Of a stretch of 64,000 bases of DNA, positions 1 to 11,331 are shown piece after piece. Below the pieces are notes generated by a model, which saw nothing but the letters and a program-made list of their open reading frames with translations, made no database searches and was not told the origin of the DNA. The stretch lies in contig JARDYH010000007.1 of assembly GCA_029215795.1 (NCBI GenBank), positions 94,069,263 through 94,133,262 on the forward strand. Direction: 5' to 3'. The position numbers and the translations under genes are program-made. The DNA comes from Anniella stebbinsi (Eukaryota > Chordata > Lepidosauria > Squamata > Anniellidae). Position 1 is the first letter of the stretch. Each line of letters begins with the position of its first letter.

Positions 1-1654
1 TCTGCATCCACTTCTCTTCATCCAAATGTTGATGTTTCAGACTACAATTCCCAAGCCCTGGCTAGCATAGTCAGTGGTGAGGGACACAGTCCAACAACAT
101 CTGGAGGACCACAAGTTGCTCATCCTTGCTCTCAATGCTCAGATTGAGCAGAGATGTAGCAATGTGAATTACAGGAAAAGCCAGAAAATAAAATTGGACA
201 AGATACTATCACAAGTGGCAGGCCAAAGGGCACCCAAGGGAAAAAGCAAGAAGTCAAAGCCAAGCAGCTCCACAACCTCTGGGAATGGTTTAGGCATTTG
301 CTTCCTCACCTAAATTGTTCACCCTACAGTTTTTGAGGTAAGAAATGAATAACCTCAGCGACAACCACACCTCCAGGCCATCCTGGGAAATCTGAGGTAT
401 CCTTGGAACCCTGGAGATATCCAGCCCTTGGCATCAGCACAGAGGCAGTGTTGAGACGGGACATGGGAAAGTCATGTTCAAATGCTCAACCACTCAACAG
501 AGCCGGTGGGCCTTTGGCCGGACCAGCTTCCACCAAGCTCACCTCAGAGGGTGGTTGGAAGGATAACACAAGATAAGGATTGTAGAGCATTTTGTGTACA
601 CTAAAGAGCTGTCGTGAAGGATTAACAAAATGGGGGAGGGGTAGCAAAGGGTTAGCTTAGTGACGCCTGCCCCAAGCCAGCGCCCTCCGGAGGCATTAGA
701 CTAGACTAGCCTGTCCCACGCCTGCACACTGCAAGAGAGGATGGGCAATAGCGCTCGGCAATCAAGTCCTTCCTCAGGGAATCTTGTCCACTATTCATGG
801 TCTTCCCACTGAGGGGTCCTGGAGATCCCTTGGACAGAGACTGCCACCATAGGACAGAGAAGGAATGCAACTTCCAGGAGGGCAGCTCCCACTTTCCCAG
901 AGTGGTAGTCCAAAACACCTGGTGAGCACCAGGTTGGGGAAAGCTGCCTTGAGGATTTACATCAGGCGTCCCTAAAAGCACAATACTGACCTGATGAAGT
1001 GAAGAAACAGATTGGCAGATTAGTACTCAGGAATCATTTACTATGGCAGAGGAGGGCAGCAGCCAGATCAAGACTGACTGGTAGATCCCAGGATGAACTG
1101 CAATACACTGAGCAAGGCTGTCCTCAATAAGAACCGCCTAGTCTAAAATGGCTACTCACCAGCAGCATCAGGCCACTTGAAAGAGACTCCCAATCGTCTA
1201 ACAATAGCAAAACGGCTCCTGGCACCCCCTCAAGCTAGGCTGTTAGAATTCCTGATCTGAATCAACTCAGATGTAGTTTTGGCTATGTAGCTCATCCCAA
1301 TGTATGGCATGGTGGGGGTGGGGGTGGGCAAAGTATTCAATTGGTGCTGCCCCTGAGCCGTCACTTTGTATTACGACACACAGCCCTCAAAGCAACGGTT
1401 TGCACCCACTGCTGGACTTCATGGTTCTACAGTGCCAAGTACATCCCACAAGCCTGACGTCTGCCCATGCCTGCTCCACAGGGCAAGCCCAAGAGGCAAA
1501 GTGACAGAAGGACACCGCCTGGTGTGATCTACAGCTTCCAGGTAAAACCACTCCCAACGTATCAAGTGATCCTACGCTCCACTCTGGACAATGATATACT
1601 CTTTCACAGGCATTGGGTGGTAAGGCCTGTCCTCACTTATAGATAACCCCCTAA
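1..1654. other. Unassigned sequence, no gene recognised
   Basis: No exon, RNA gene or well-defined repeat was recognised. A 79-codon lysine-rich open frame at 74-313 (+) resembles nothing I know and has no splice or promoter context. Bases 893-960 (tagtccaaaacacctgg... caccaggttggggaaag) resemble one end of the short hairpin family E described below. The stretch is probably old, degraded interspersed repeat. Confidence 0.5.
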
Positions 1655-1656
1655 TC

Positions 1657-1948
1657 TAGATGATGATGATGATGATGATGATGATTAACATTTATATACC
1701 GTCCCATAGCCACAGCTCTCTGGGCAGTTTACAAAAGATTAAAAACATTGAACATTTAAAAACCAATATACAAAATTTAAAACCATAAAAAGCATAAAAG
1801 CAAACTATATATCAACTATCCAGGGGTCAGTTAAAAAACTCAACATAAGCTGTTAAATGCCTGGGAGAAGAGAAAAGTCTTAATCTGGCGTCGAAAAGAT
1901 AACAATGTTGGTGCCAGGCGAGCCTCGTCGGGGAGATCATTCCATAGT
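1657..1948 (-). mobile_element. L2-clade LINE 3' end, degraded
   Basis: On the minus strand this is the 3' part of a CR1/L2-clade LINE. It has the motif 'ataccgtcccatagcc..agctctctgggcagttta', which recurs at 1975-2015, and it ends in a trinucleotide tract (GAT repeats at 1660-1684). Such microsatellite tails are typical of L2-type elements. The inner part resembles the region around 11560-11600 of the longer L2 copy (failure-to-pack motif 'gatcattccatag'). Confidence 0.6.
1660..1684. repeat. (GAT)n microsatellite
   Basis: About eight GAT units, forming the tail of the adjacent L2 fragment. Confidence 0.9.
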
Positions 1949-2150
1949 TTATTTATTTATTTATTTATTACATTTGTATACCGCCCCATAGCCGAAGCTC
2001 TCTGGGCGGTTTACATAAGATTAAAACAATTAAAACACTCGGAGGAGGACCTTAGATGTTGATCGTAGTGTACAGGTAAGTTCACATCAGGAGAGGCGTT
2101 CCATCAGGTATTGTGGTCCCAAGCTGTGTAAGGCTTTATATGTTACATTG
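1949..2150 (-). mobile_element. L2-clade LINE 3' end, second fragment
   Basis: A TTTA repeat is followed by 'ataccgccccatagccgaagctctctgggcggttta', a 3'-UTR signature shared with the preceding fragment. It continues into 'cccaagctgtgtaaggcttta', which parallels 11735-11762 of the longer L2 copy. It lies next to the previous fragment in the same orientation, so the two may be separate insertions or one duplicated tail. Confidence 0.6.
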
Positions 2151-2169
2151 GTTACTCCCCAGCAACAAC

Positions 2170-2458
2170 AGGCCATCTAAGAGAGACACAAACCCAGTGA
2201 TTGGGCACTGCAGCAACCCCCAATGTTTTCATAACCACTGGGACAACACACCTATGGGAACGAATAATGGCAGCCCATACTTTCAAGGGCTCATTCACCT
2301 CCTCATATTCCAGTATGATGTATTCTATCACCTGCCAACATTGCCTATCTGCTGTCTGCATGAAGCAAACAGGTCAGTCTTCATACAAAAGAGTAAAAGG
2401 ACACACATCTGACATTCAGAAACCAGAAGGAGATCATTTCAATCTCCCCGGACACTCC
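2170..2458 (+). mobile_element. Penelope-like element fragment (GIY-YIG domain), decayed
   Basis: The + frame from 2201 reads a decayed C-terminal endonuclease domain. A Cys pair (CQHC) is followed by AVCMKQTGQ, where intact elements have a Y-[IV]-G-x-TGQ type motif. The conserved block KGHTSDI..PEGDHFNLPGHS comes after it. This order (CxxC, TGQ, R/K...H..DI, HF..PGH) is typical of the GIY-YIG endonuclease of Penelope-like retroelements, which are common in squamates. The first Tyr-Ile-Gly residues are lost, so catalysis is not expected. No reverse transcriptase part was seen upstream. Confidence 0.55.
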
Positions 2459-2509
2459 TGTCGTGAGCAGACTCCACCCCCAAGCTTCTCCACACGAACT
2501 GTGGCAAAC

Positions 2510-3501
2510 TGACAAGACACTCAAGACGGTGTGACTCCTTTTATTGGCGAAATCACACGGTTACAAACATTAGTTTCATTTTTGCATACATCCACTTAAA
2601 GCTGTTAATGGCCAGAAAGCTTTAGGTTCCAGTCTTGACGCGATCCTTTAGGCAATCACTCGGGGGAGAGAAGTGTAGGGTTAACCTCTATCCTACTTGA
2701 GCATTTCCAGACGCCACATGCGCTGACTCTTCAAGAACATGGCTAGAGCCCAAGGAAGTGCTCCAGGCACAGGGCTACCTGGAGCCCGGCAGAGACAGAT
2801 CGGTCTCGCACTAACCACACCCAGTCTGCTGGAAATGCTGAGCTGACCAAAGTAAGCAAGACCCCAGGGAACGAACCTTGTTGACCTAGAAAACCTCCCC
2901 TGCACGTACTTTAGCTCCAAGGGAGGCTCGCTCGCAGGCCACACACACACAATCCAGCGCAAGCACAAGTCCAAGTCTATGAAAAGCCTCACAGCACTTT
3001 CCATAGCACAATCCTTAGAAATTCAGAGTCCAAATAGCAGATGAGCGAGCATGTACAGAGTGCTTCCAAAATCTCCAAACAGGTAGAATCCAAACACGAG
3101 GCGTTTCAGGCCAAGCGTCGAAAGATGATTTCTAGCAAGGGTTCTTCACCTTTGCTCCCCCCTCTTATAGACTGGAGGCCTGGCTTATTCCAAGCCACTT
3201 ATTCCAAGCCTCTGACCTGTAAACTCCACCCATGTGCCAACAGGGCAGCACAGTTCAACCTCCTTTTGATGACGCTACAAAGTGAGTGACTGCTTGTAAG
3301 AGTGCCCCCCTCCTTTCCCAAACATTCCTTGTTCCCAGGGAAACTATCTACTTCAAGGCTCTGCTAGCAAACTCCCGTGGGAAACAGAGACAGATGATAA
3401 ACTTACAGAGAAACACTTTCTTAAAACAATCCCAAATCCTTCAAATTTCAATCCACAAGGCCTCTGGGCCTTGTGGTGCCTTGTGATACATACACCTGAC
3501 A
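2510..3501 (-). mobile_element. Probable solo LTR
   Basis: Read on the minus strand, the segment starts TGTCAGGTG and ends CTTGTCA, so it has TG...CA ends. It carries a TATA-like box (TATAAGAGG, around 3161-3168). A polyadenylation signal AATAAAAGG lies about 40 bases before its end (forward complement near 2537-2545). This spacing of promoter and poly(A) signal is that of an LTR. No internal retroviral or Gypsy coding region adjoins it, so a solo LTR is the simplest reading. A clean target duplication was not found. Confidence 0.45.
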
Positions 3502-4130
3502 ACTCCACTGCTGAACTGAAAGTTGCCATTCTCCAAAAAAAAGGAAAAAAAGAATGTCAACAGGACACTAACATGACATTGCTGAAATAGAATTTAACAG
3601 CAGAAGATTTTATTTGGGATTATATTACTAGGCAAGTAGCTAAATTCATTAACAGAACAATTGGTTGTAGATCACAGATGGGGGTAGAGAAATACTATTA
3701 GATGTCATTGACTGAGTACATTTTTTTTAATGTTATATATTTGTCTCAACTGAGACACTCATTTTCTTCCACTATGAGTGTGAAATCAACACAGCAAAGC
3801 TAGGAAGGTTGTGACATCACCAATTACTGCTACTGTAAATGACCATTGCATTTATCTTATATACATTTTAGCTTGACATAGGATTGTCACAGATGGGACC
3901 CCTTGCATTTCAGGGTCATTTGGTTCTACTGTTTACAAATAACTAGGTACAGAGAAACTGCATGCTTCCGATGAAATGGATTCTATACATAAAGGGTTAA
4001 TCTGCTAAGATTTAACAGATTTATTAAGGGACCACAAGACTTTTAGAGAAACTCAAGTAACTTGATTGTCTTGGACAACCAAGGCAAGCTCCTTGACTCT
4101 TGGCTGAAACTGATTTTCTGGATCCATTTC
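3502..4130. other. Unassigned, A/T-rich, nothing recognised
   Basis: No coding exon, RNA gene or repeat structure was recognised. Confidence 0.5.
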
Positions 4131-4720
4131 AGTTAGGGTTCAGGCCCAGTTTCAGTACTGAGACTGCCTTGGTTGCTCTGTATGATGACATGTGTCAGGA
4201 GATGGGAGAGTGTGTCCCTGTTGATACTCTTTGATCTCTTGGGCAATATTGCCTGGGTCCATGAAACCTGCTCACACTGTTTAACATCTACATGAGTGGA
4301 GTCATCCAGAGTTTTGCCGCTGTCATCACTATGCTGATGACATGCAACTCTACTCCTTTTCATCTAAAGCAGGTGTGGTGGTGGATGCGCTGAACCAGTA
4401 TCTGGCCTCAGTACTGGAGAGGATGAGAGCGAATAAATTAAGCCTCAATCCAGACAAGACTGAGGCTGGGGTGGGGGTAGTTCCTCTGTCTATATGGGGG
4501 AATTGCAACTGACTCTGGATGGGATCACACTCCCCCTGAAAGAGCAAATGTACAGCTTGGTAATACTCCTGGATCCATCATTGCCACTGAGGCTCAGGAA
4601 GCCTCAGGGGCACATTGTCTCTTCTATCAGGTGTGGCTACCTGGATGGGGAATAGTTTGGTGTCAGAAGTCTATTCTCTGGTAACATCTAGATTAGATTA
4701 CTGCAGTGGGTTAAGAAAGG
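4131..4720 (+). mobile_element. L2-clade LINE reverse transcriptase remnant
   Basis: With several frameshifts, the + strand encodes recognisable L2 reverse-transcriptase blocks. These are a 'TALVALYDDM' type block near 4165, a decayed catalytic YADD block around 4328-4350 (cactatgctgatgacatg), and LNQYLASVLERMRANKLSLNPDKTE at about 4390-4465. The same blocks occur in order in the longer L2 copy at 11493-12785. It is too broken to be functional. Confidence 0.75.
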
Positions 4721-7238
4721 GTAAATTTCAAAGAACTTGACCATAGGAAGTCAGACCACCAATCAGCAAAGAAGATGCCTTTCGCAAGCCCAAATGTAAT
4801 AAAGCATCTTTACAATCATGAGTCAGTACCAGACAGGAGCTCTGCAAATCTCTTGCCTTTTCTTATTTCCCTCCCCTAAAAACATGCTTCCCAAACTGCT
4901 TTACCTAAAATCTTAGATATTAATGCTAATTAACGTAGAAGTCAAAACTCAGTCAATAGCCACCTGAGATCCCAGAGCTGGCAATGGTTCAGGAAATCAC
5001 ATGGGTTGTGAGGTCGTCACCTGAACCAAGGTGGTATCGGCTTTAAAGTTAGAGAGGGATACATTTGTGTCTTTGCTGACGAGTTCAACTCCTGACTGCA
5101 TGAACATCTTGGCTGCCTATTATTGTCTGCCTGTACAAATAACCAAGAGCTGGATAAGATACATTTAGTAAGTGCATTTACTGCTTATTTGCTCCAAATG
5201 GTAACATGCATAGTTCTTGATATGAGTTATAAAAATCCTGTATAAAAGGGTTCTGGTAGGGTTGGGAAGCCAGCCTAGGTAGCTTCTTGGGACCTTCCAA
5301 CTCAACAAAACATAGTTGATACTTATACAAATTACAAACAATATTATCACTTCAGTTGGCTCCTGGTCTTTTCTTCTTTATTCAAAACATAGGGGCAGTA
5401 ACAGCATAAATAAGGAACTGATGCTTGTACAGCACTGCACTGAGAGACTACTCCTTATGAGATGATCTAGCACCAAAGCTTTTTTTGTGTGCAAGACACT
5501 CAAGTGTGATTCCCCCACATCAATTATACTCAATTCTTGCAACTGTATCAATGCATGGGAGACTTGTACCCCAAAATAACTCTTGGCCTTCCAACTCATC
5601 ATGCACCTTCATCACCGTTTTGAGAAGTCTTGGCACCAGTTTTGTTTTTGCACAATCAGCGCTCAAGTTTTAGAACTTAAAACTGCTTGCATGCTCAAAG
5701 AAACTTTGCCCGGACACAACATTTGGGCATCTCATAGGGGATAGTGTCCTTTGTTGTGGGACTATGCTTCTTTCAGGGGGCAACACCCCAATTCCTTATT
5801 CATATGTGTATCAGAAAATAATTCAGTGGGAACATTTCAAAGGAACAGTCTCCTAGTGGGGGAGGTGATATCCGGGGTGGCCCGAACCTTGGGGGGGGGG
5901 GGGCAGAGTGATGCAACTTCAGTTCCTTATTCAACCTAATTCTACACATAGGTGTTGATTAAGAACTTGGGAACACATTTCAGTCAAAGTACCTGCAAAT
6001 TTCGGGTGATCAGGTGGTACTTCTCCTGTGCTGTCAGTTCGTGTCCCATTGTGCCAGCAGCCGCTCACTCGCCAACAAGCCCTTAGAAACTGAACAAAAT
6101 GCACATTGTTCAAGGAAAAGCAGGTGGAAGCACTGAGCAGACAGCCACATCAAAGAGAAGAATAGGTTGTCCTCATCTCCTGTTTCCTCACAGGGCATTT
6201 TCAGCATTAGACTTTTTCCCCAGGGATGGAAAGTTAGAAAAGAAGAACTGGCTGGCAGAGTCTCAGGTTCCTTCTTGTTCTCACAGTGCATGATGAGTGG
6301 TCACAAAGCACTACTTAATGGTTGAACCAGAAACCGCCTTGTATTATTATTTTTTGTTCTTTTTAATGTGGGCAGAGGGACAGGATTACTCAGAACCCCC
6401 CACCTATTGCCAGTGTGAAGCAGGGGTTGCCTGCCTTCCCCCTCAAATCTGGCATACTATAAAAACAAGGTTATTTCCTTTTTCACCTTATGAAAATTAA
6501 TCGCTCTGCCCAATCGGTAACTATCAGCCCTTGACTCCAAGAGAAGCCCTCTGTTGCCTCTCAAGAGACAAAGCCACATGGGCCACAACAAGCTGGAGTT
6601 CTGGACTTGCTGGGCATGTATTGTATTTCTCAGGTGAGGGTGAGACTGAGGCCAGGCAGAGGAGCGGTGGCAGAAAGGAACCAGAGCTTAGGGGCAGAAC
6701 ACATACACATGGCATAGGTAGAAGACCCCAGGTTCAATCATTGGCTTCTCCGTTGGTAAAAGAAGTTCAGGAAGAAGAGCTGAGAGTAAAGTCAGCAGAC
6801 AACATTGAGCGAAATGGAGCAATGGCCTGACAGGGGGTCAAACAGCCATAGATGTTCAGAGTAGAAGAGTAAAATTAGAAGAGTAGGAGAAGGTCCCTGA
6901 TGTCTGTGTCAGGCATGTGGCGTAACTTCCTTGGCGGAAGCCAAGCAGGCCTGGGACTGGCCAGCACCTGGAGCCTCCCCCCCCCCCCCGACCCTGCCAG
7001 CACCTCTGCCCTGCGTGTCCCACTCTGGATGGAAGGCAGGATCCGGAGTGGCCATATGGAACCCCACTTTCCTGGCAAACGGGTGCGCAGCCCGTCGCCT
7101 TGTTGGGGAAAGATGGCATATCCTACTCAAGAGGGGGAAGGTAATGACTGGCATCGAGGGCCTAAATCCGGCCTCTCCCTCCTGCCTGCCCTAAAGCCTA
7201 AGAGGGGCCCTGGAGCGACCCAAGGCCAAAGGGGGCTT
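4721..7238. other. Unassigned left flank of the CpG island
   Basis: No exon was recognised. The only notable sequence is homopolymer: G tracts near 5891-5903 and a C tract near 6979-6989. I specifically looked on the minus strand for YARS1 coding exons, expected here from human gene order, and found none. Confidence 0.45.
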
Positions 7239-7590
7239 ACCTAGGCCACGGGGGCCCACCAGCTGCCCCACCGGGAAGCTCAACAACAGGGCACGGGCGC
7301 AATGAACCCCCCGCGCCGCCCCTGCTCGTGTGTCCCCAGCCAGGGGTAGGCAGAGGCAGCCCCTTCCCCGGAAACCCAAGGCAAGACCGGCGCCCTGCCT
7401 TCCGCCTGGGGCCTGCTCCAGCCAGGAGCCACACGAGCCAGATTCGCAGGACTCAAGGCCGCCTGTGTGAGGGGTGAAGAAGCTGCCCTCTTCCATCCGC
7501 CCTACTCCTCATGGTTTCCCCTCCACTCCACCCAAGGGGAGGGGTCCCCAAGGCAGCCCCTTCCCCTCCTTCACTCCCCCACCCCGCGTG

Positions 7591-7621
7591 CACTCACCAG
7601 CCGGTCTTCTCTGCGTTGCAT
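7591..7621 (-). other. Putative minus-strand first-exon end (divergent transcript)
   Basis: On the minus strand an ATG at 7621 opens eight codons (MQRREDRL), ending exactly at a consensus donor CTG|GTGAGT (exon end 7598). A second good donor, CCTAG|GTAAGC, lies at 7241/7240. In human the divergent partner of S100PBP is YARS1, but these residues do not match the YARS1 N-terminus. No matching second exon was found, so this may be chance in GC-rich DNA or a non-coding divergent RNA. Confidence 0.2.
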
Positions 7622-7738
7622 CAGCTCCCCTGCTCTCGGCACTCTGCTCCCCAGCCTGGCAGCTTCTGTTTCCTCTAGGCGAGCGCCGAGAGACTCGATC
7701 GGCGAGGAAGGGGGCGGCGTTTCCTTGGCGCAGGCTTC

Positions 7739-7795
7739 TGGGAGGGGGAGGGGGAGGGGGAGGGGCGAGCGGGAGGGAGGGAGGGAGGCAGGGAG
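7739..7795. repeat. G-rich (GGGGGA)n/(GGGA)n tract
   Basis: Simple G-rich repeat within the CpG island, with G-quadruplex potential on the + strand. Confidence 0.85.
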
Positions 7796-7799
7796 CGAG

Positions 7800-7869
7800 G
7801 GAGGGGCTTGTCCATCTCGGCTGGCGTCGTCGGCGTCTTCCAGCGCATCTCGAGCCAAGATGGCGGCGG
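7800..7869 (+). other. S100PBP: S100PBP exon 1 (5' UTR); start approximate
   Basis: The exon end is set by the donor GGCGG|GTGAGT at 7869/7870. The start is a guess within the CpG island. The exon holds the YY1-type ATGGCGGCGG. Joined to the acceptor at 14724, that ATG opens a nine-codon upstream frame (MAAGNWEAL, stop). The main start codon is in exon 2. Confidence 0.55.
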
Positions 7870-8264
7870 GTGAGTTTGTGCCTCCCTCGTCGCCGGGGAC
7901 GGAGAGGGACAGGCGTAGGCAGGGGGCGGCGCGGGGGGCTTGCAGCTTCTCCTGCAAGCGAGGAAGGGGTCAGGAGAAGGGGCGGAAGGGCCGAAGAGCC
8001 TCCCGACGTGGGGGGAGACGAGTTTCGTTTCCTGTAGAGTTTCGCTTCTCTGCATGGCGCGTTGGCAAAGCGTTAAGTGGGCAGGTCGTTACCTCGAGCG
8101 GTTTTGCGCCCCTGTAGTCCAATATAAGGGAGATGAAGAGGGTTTCCTGTTCGTGGGAGTGGGTTATCGTGGCCCCCACACTGCAGGAGGAGGGCAGGTG
8201 GAGAGAGACGCCTGTCCTCTTAAAGTTTTTTTGTTGATGGGTGGGAGGGGCCCTGAGCCCCTTA

Positions 8265-8289
8265 ACTCTCTCTCTCTCTCTCTCTCTCT
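8265..8289. repeat. (TC)n microsatellite
   Basis: Pure CT dinucleotide tract in intron 1 of S100PBP. Confidence 0.95.
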
Positions 8290-8654
8290 GCGAGTTATCT
8301 CCCCTGTCGAGGGGACGTTTTGGCCCTTCCACGTGGGTGGAGGCCTAGCCTGAAGCTGCTGCAGGTAGTAGATTACTGGCTTCGGGCTCGCAGCGTGCCA
8401 ATCCCAGGGAGCAGGAGTGCAGCGGGAGTCCGTTTTCTGCCCTCCTCAGGATTGGGCCATAAGAATAGCTGACATGGAATCCCACAGGTAGGGTTCCGTT
8501 GATGGTGTCCTGGGAAAGGTGGTTCCTCAGGGCCCCGTTTGCCCTCACAGCGTCTCCGCGTTTAAGCAAAAGCAACAAAGATTAAGTTAGCGGCTTAAAC
8601 GCTAACTAATCTATTCTGGCATGAATTTTTATGGACGCTGCCCAATTTAATTCC

Positions 8655-8738
8655 TTAGTCTTATACATTTGTTGGTCTTTAAGGTGCCACAAGACTCTTC
8701 GTTAGTTTTGCTACCACAGACTAACACAGCTGCCCGTT
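8655..8738 (-). repeat. Interspersed repeat fragment (family G)
   Basis: The sequence 'catttgttggtctttaaggtgcc ... agactaacacagctgccc' in reverse complement matches both ends of the unit at 23885-24112 ('gcattttaaagacgaacaaatg' and 'ctaacacagatgcccc'). The family is common in reptile genomes; I cannot assign a class from sequence alone. Confidence 0.5.
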
Positions 8739-9392
8739 TTAAGCATGTTTGAGACGACGACGTCGTCTCTCCCTCTGCCCAGTCTTTTGACAGCAGACTT
8801 CCTTCCGTTGTGGTTATTGCCTGCCCCTGCTGTATGTAAACAAGTGTCTGCAACTGTTTCCACTCCTTACACCTAAGGAAGTTGGCTCTTTTTGTGGTTA
8901 ACAGAATAGGCATTGCAAGTTGTAAGCTAGCCATTGCCCACTATATTTCCCTAGTTGGAAGAGAACTCTGTTCTGCTCTTTGTTATGAGAGCAGGTAACC
9001 TGTTTGGGCACATGGGCACACTTGGCCGTTTAAGAAACAGTCCTGGGCACCAACACAAAATGGGTGCATTGCAGGTGAAAGCATCAGCCTGCAGCCACCT
9101 GCCATCTTCGTTTCCTAAGAATGTCTCTGCACACCACCATAGAGGCACTTGCTTTGCTTTGAAGCGATCCCAGCTGCCACTAAGAAACTTCATTGTTAAT
9201 AAAAAGAGGAAGGGCACCTCAGGTGTCAAGAAAGGTATCTGAGGGCACTACACTGCCAATCCCTGTTTATTCTAACAGTATTCTTTTAAGCACTTCTTAT
9301 TTTGTTTTAGAAAGAGTTACTACCTTGTTGAGCCCACACATGCAAGGTTGGATCAGATTTTCTTGGCCAGTGTGCTCATATGTCAGTAGTTT

Positions 9393-9622
9393 GATTGCAT
9401 TTATATCCCACCATTTTTCCTCCAAGGAACTCAAGGCAGTGTACATAATCCCCCTTCTTTCCATTTTATCCTCACAACAACAACCCTATGAGGTAGGTTG
9501 GGCTGAGAGTCTTTGACTGTTCCAAAGTCACCTAGTGAGCTTCCATGGCTGAGTGGGGACTAGAACCTGGATCTCCCAACTTCTGGTCCAACACTCTAGC
9601 CACTACACCACACTAGTTTGCC
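9393..9622 (-). mobile_element. MIR/CORE-type SINE
   Basis: On the minus strand the element starts with a tRNA-like head (box A-like GTGGTGTAGTGGCTAGAGTG, box B-like GGTTCTAGTCC). A CORE-type body follows, including CTACCTCATAGGGTTGTTGTGAGGATAAA, and then an L2-like tail ('tggtgggatataaatgcaat'). This head-CORE-tail order defines MIR-class SINEs mobilised by L2. Confidence 0.7.
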
Positions 9623-9639
9623 ATCTGTATTGGCTGTTG

Positions 9640-9990
9640 TCCTGTTTCTAGGTCCAATTCAAAGTGCTGATTTCAACTTGTAAAGCCCTAAATGGCTTGG
9701 AGCCAGATTACATGGGTGGGTATAAGAGAGGGCCTTCTCAGTGGTGGCATTCCATCTGTGGAATACCATCCTCTAAGAGGCTTGCTTGGCATCTGTGTTA
9801 CAGTATTTTCAGTGCTAGGTGAAGACCTCTTTGTTCTCCTTGGCATTTTAAGTGCATTTAGGCATTTGCGCTCTTTTATTTTACTGCTGCTTTTATTTTG
9901 GTTTTATTTGTCACCCCATAGTTCTCAGGGCGACAGACAATAAAAACACAAAAAATCCTATAAATCAAATCAAAAGTAGCTTAATAAAAC
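9640..9990 (+). mobile_element. L2-clade LINE 3' end
   Basis: A decayed frame of the C-terminal L2 reverse-transcriptase region (KALNGLEPDYM-like at about 9684-9717, cf. KALHGLGPGYLRDR in the 11493-12785 ORF) is followed by a 3' UTR with 'tcaccccatagttctcagggcgacagacaataaaaac', the L2 tail signature. Confidence 0.65.
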
Positions 9991-10129
9991 AACCAATTAA
10001 AAATGGCATATAGATAAAACTATTTAAACATACCATAGCAGAAACATGCAGAGGATTAGAAATCCTGCGATCTTAACAATGTTTTTGCTTTTTGCCCAGA
10101 AGATAATGAAATAGGTCCCAGGCCAGTCT

Positions 10130-10545
10130 CTCTGAGGAAATTACTTTAAATTGGACCTGGAAATGGCCTGGGAATCAGTGAAGATGACACAGTACGGGTG
10201 TAATATGATCACAATGCCCAGTTCCAGAGATCCCTAACTGCCATATTTTCTACTAATTGAAGTTTCTGGACCATCTTCAAGGGCAGTCCCACATAGAACC
10301 CATTGACCCTGTTCAGACGACATGCTAAGCCACGGTGGCTAAGCATTTCGAGCTAAACATTACAGCTTAGCATGTTGTGTGAACCATGACTTAGCATGTC
10401 ATGTGAACCATTCCTAACCGTGGCGCCTACATAACCATGGTTTAAATACACTTGCTTACCATTTGCTGCAAAAGATTTAGTGGCCTAACCATGGCTTAGT
10501 GTGTTGTCTGAACAGGCCCATTGCAGTATTCTAAATGGGAGGTTA
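10130..10545 (-). mobile_element. L2-clade LINE fragment split by a hairpin transposon
   Basis: Bases 10130-10306 and 10517-10545 correspond to the 11780-11970 part of the longer L2 copy ('ctgccatattttctactaattgaagtttctgg', then 'cattgcagtattctaaa'). They are interrupted precisely at 'cccattg' by the palindromic element at 10307-10516. Confidence 0.65.
10307..10516. mobile_element. Palindromic DNA transposon (group F), probable hAT MITE
   Basis: Terminal inverted repeats CCTGTTCAGACGACATGCTA (left) and CCTGTTCAGACAACACACTA (right, reverse complement) bound a palindromic interior with repeated 'ctaaccatgg' motifs. The flank 'cccattga' on the left and 'cccattgc' on the right is an 8-bp target duplication with one mismatch. 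That length and the TIRs suggest the hAT superfamily. It has no coding capacity. Confidence 0.75.
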
Positions 10546-11331
10546 CTAGGGCAAGTCTGATTAATCTTTTTTTGTTGTAATTAAATGTGTTAGTAGTGCA
10601 ATCCTAAACTTATTTATTTAGAAATAAGCCCCAATGTGAGTTCAATAAGACTTATTCTCTTGTAAGTTTGTTTATGGTTGCACAGAAGTCTGAAGGCCCA
10701 GGAAAATTTTGGGAAATGCTCATTTTTAGATCAGAACAGTTTGGTGGACCTCCCTTATGCACTCCACTGACCTGCCATATTCCAGAAACAAGCATCTTTG
10801 CTTGTTTCCAGTTCCCCCCAGAAGTGCTAAATCTCCATTCCTCAAGCGGCAAGCCCTGCTGCTTGTGCAAGGGAATTGGTGCCATGTTTGTGTGTGCAAG
10901 TGCCCCATTGGCTATCGCCCAATATATCCACACAATATTTACTCTCCCCAAATGATTTCTCAAAATGATGTAACATGCTTGTATAGAAAGATTGGAGACG
11001 TGAAATTTCTGCAAATAATGAAGCTATGGGGGGGAAATGTTTTTAAATCCTAAGATTTCTGGCATAGTTATTTCTTCCATTCCTTATTAAAGTTATTGAA
11101 CTAATATATCTTTTACTAATAGTCATTTAGAGATGCTCAAAGTCATGCTCAGTTTGCCAACATGTTAGTAGAGTCACCATATCATCATACGGAAGGAAAT
11201 GTGTATTCTTGACAGTTTGTGTGTTGTCCTATAGAGTCCTGTATTTCTGGGTTTGCTCTGATTAGAAGTCAATTAATGTAGTTCTAATCTAAAATCCACA
11301 TCTGAAAGAAACACTGTGGGTTATCCTGCCA
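10546..11331. other. S100PBP intron 1, nothing recognised
   Basis: Non-repetitive in appearance. Open frames here have no homology that I recognise and no exon context. Confidence 0.5.

Larger units (their letters stand above)
7239..8070. promoter_or_regulatory. CpG island promoter of S100PBP
   Basis: This is a markedly GC- and CpG-rich block, with many CG dinucleotides between 7290 and 8060 against sparse CpG in the flanks. It contains GGGGGA and GGGA repeats at 7739-7795 and ends in a first-exon splice donor at 7870. A CAAGATGGCGGC sequence at 7856-7867 matches the YY1 element typically found just downstream of the start site in TATA-less promoters. S100PBP is transcribed rightwards from here. 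Donor-like sites on the minus strand (7597, 7240) suggest bidirectional transcription. Confidence 0.7.

Noticed and set aside
7467..8117. 216-codon open frame across the S100PBP promoter
   Set aside because: It reads through the CpG island and the exon 1 donor, is Arg/Gly/Ser-rich from GC-rich repeats, and has overlapping long frames on both strands. It is a base-composition artefact.
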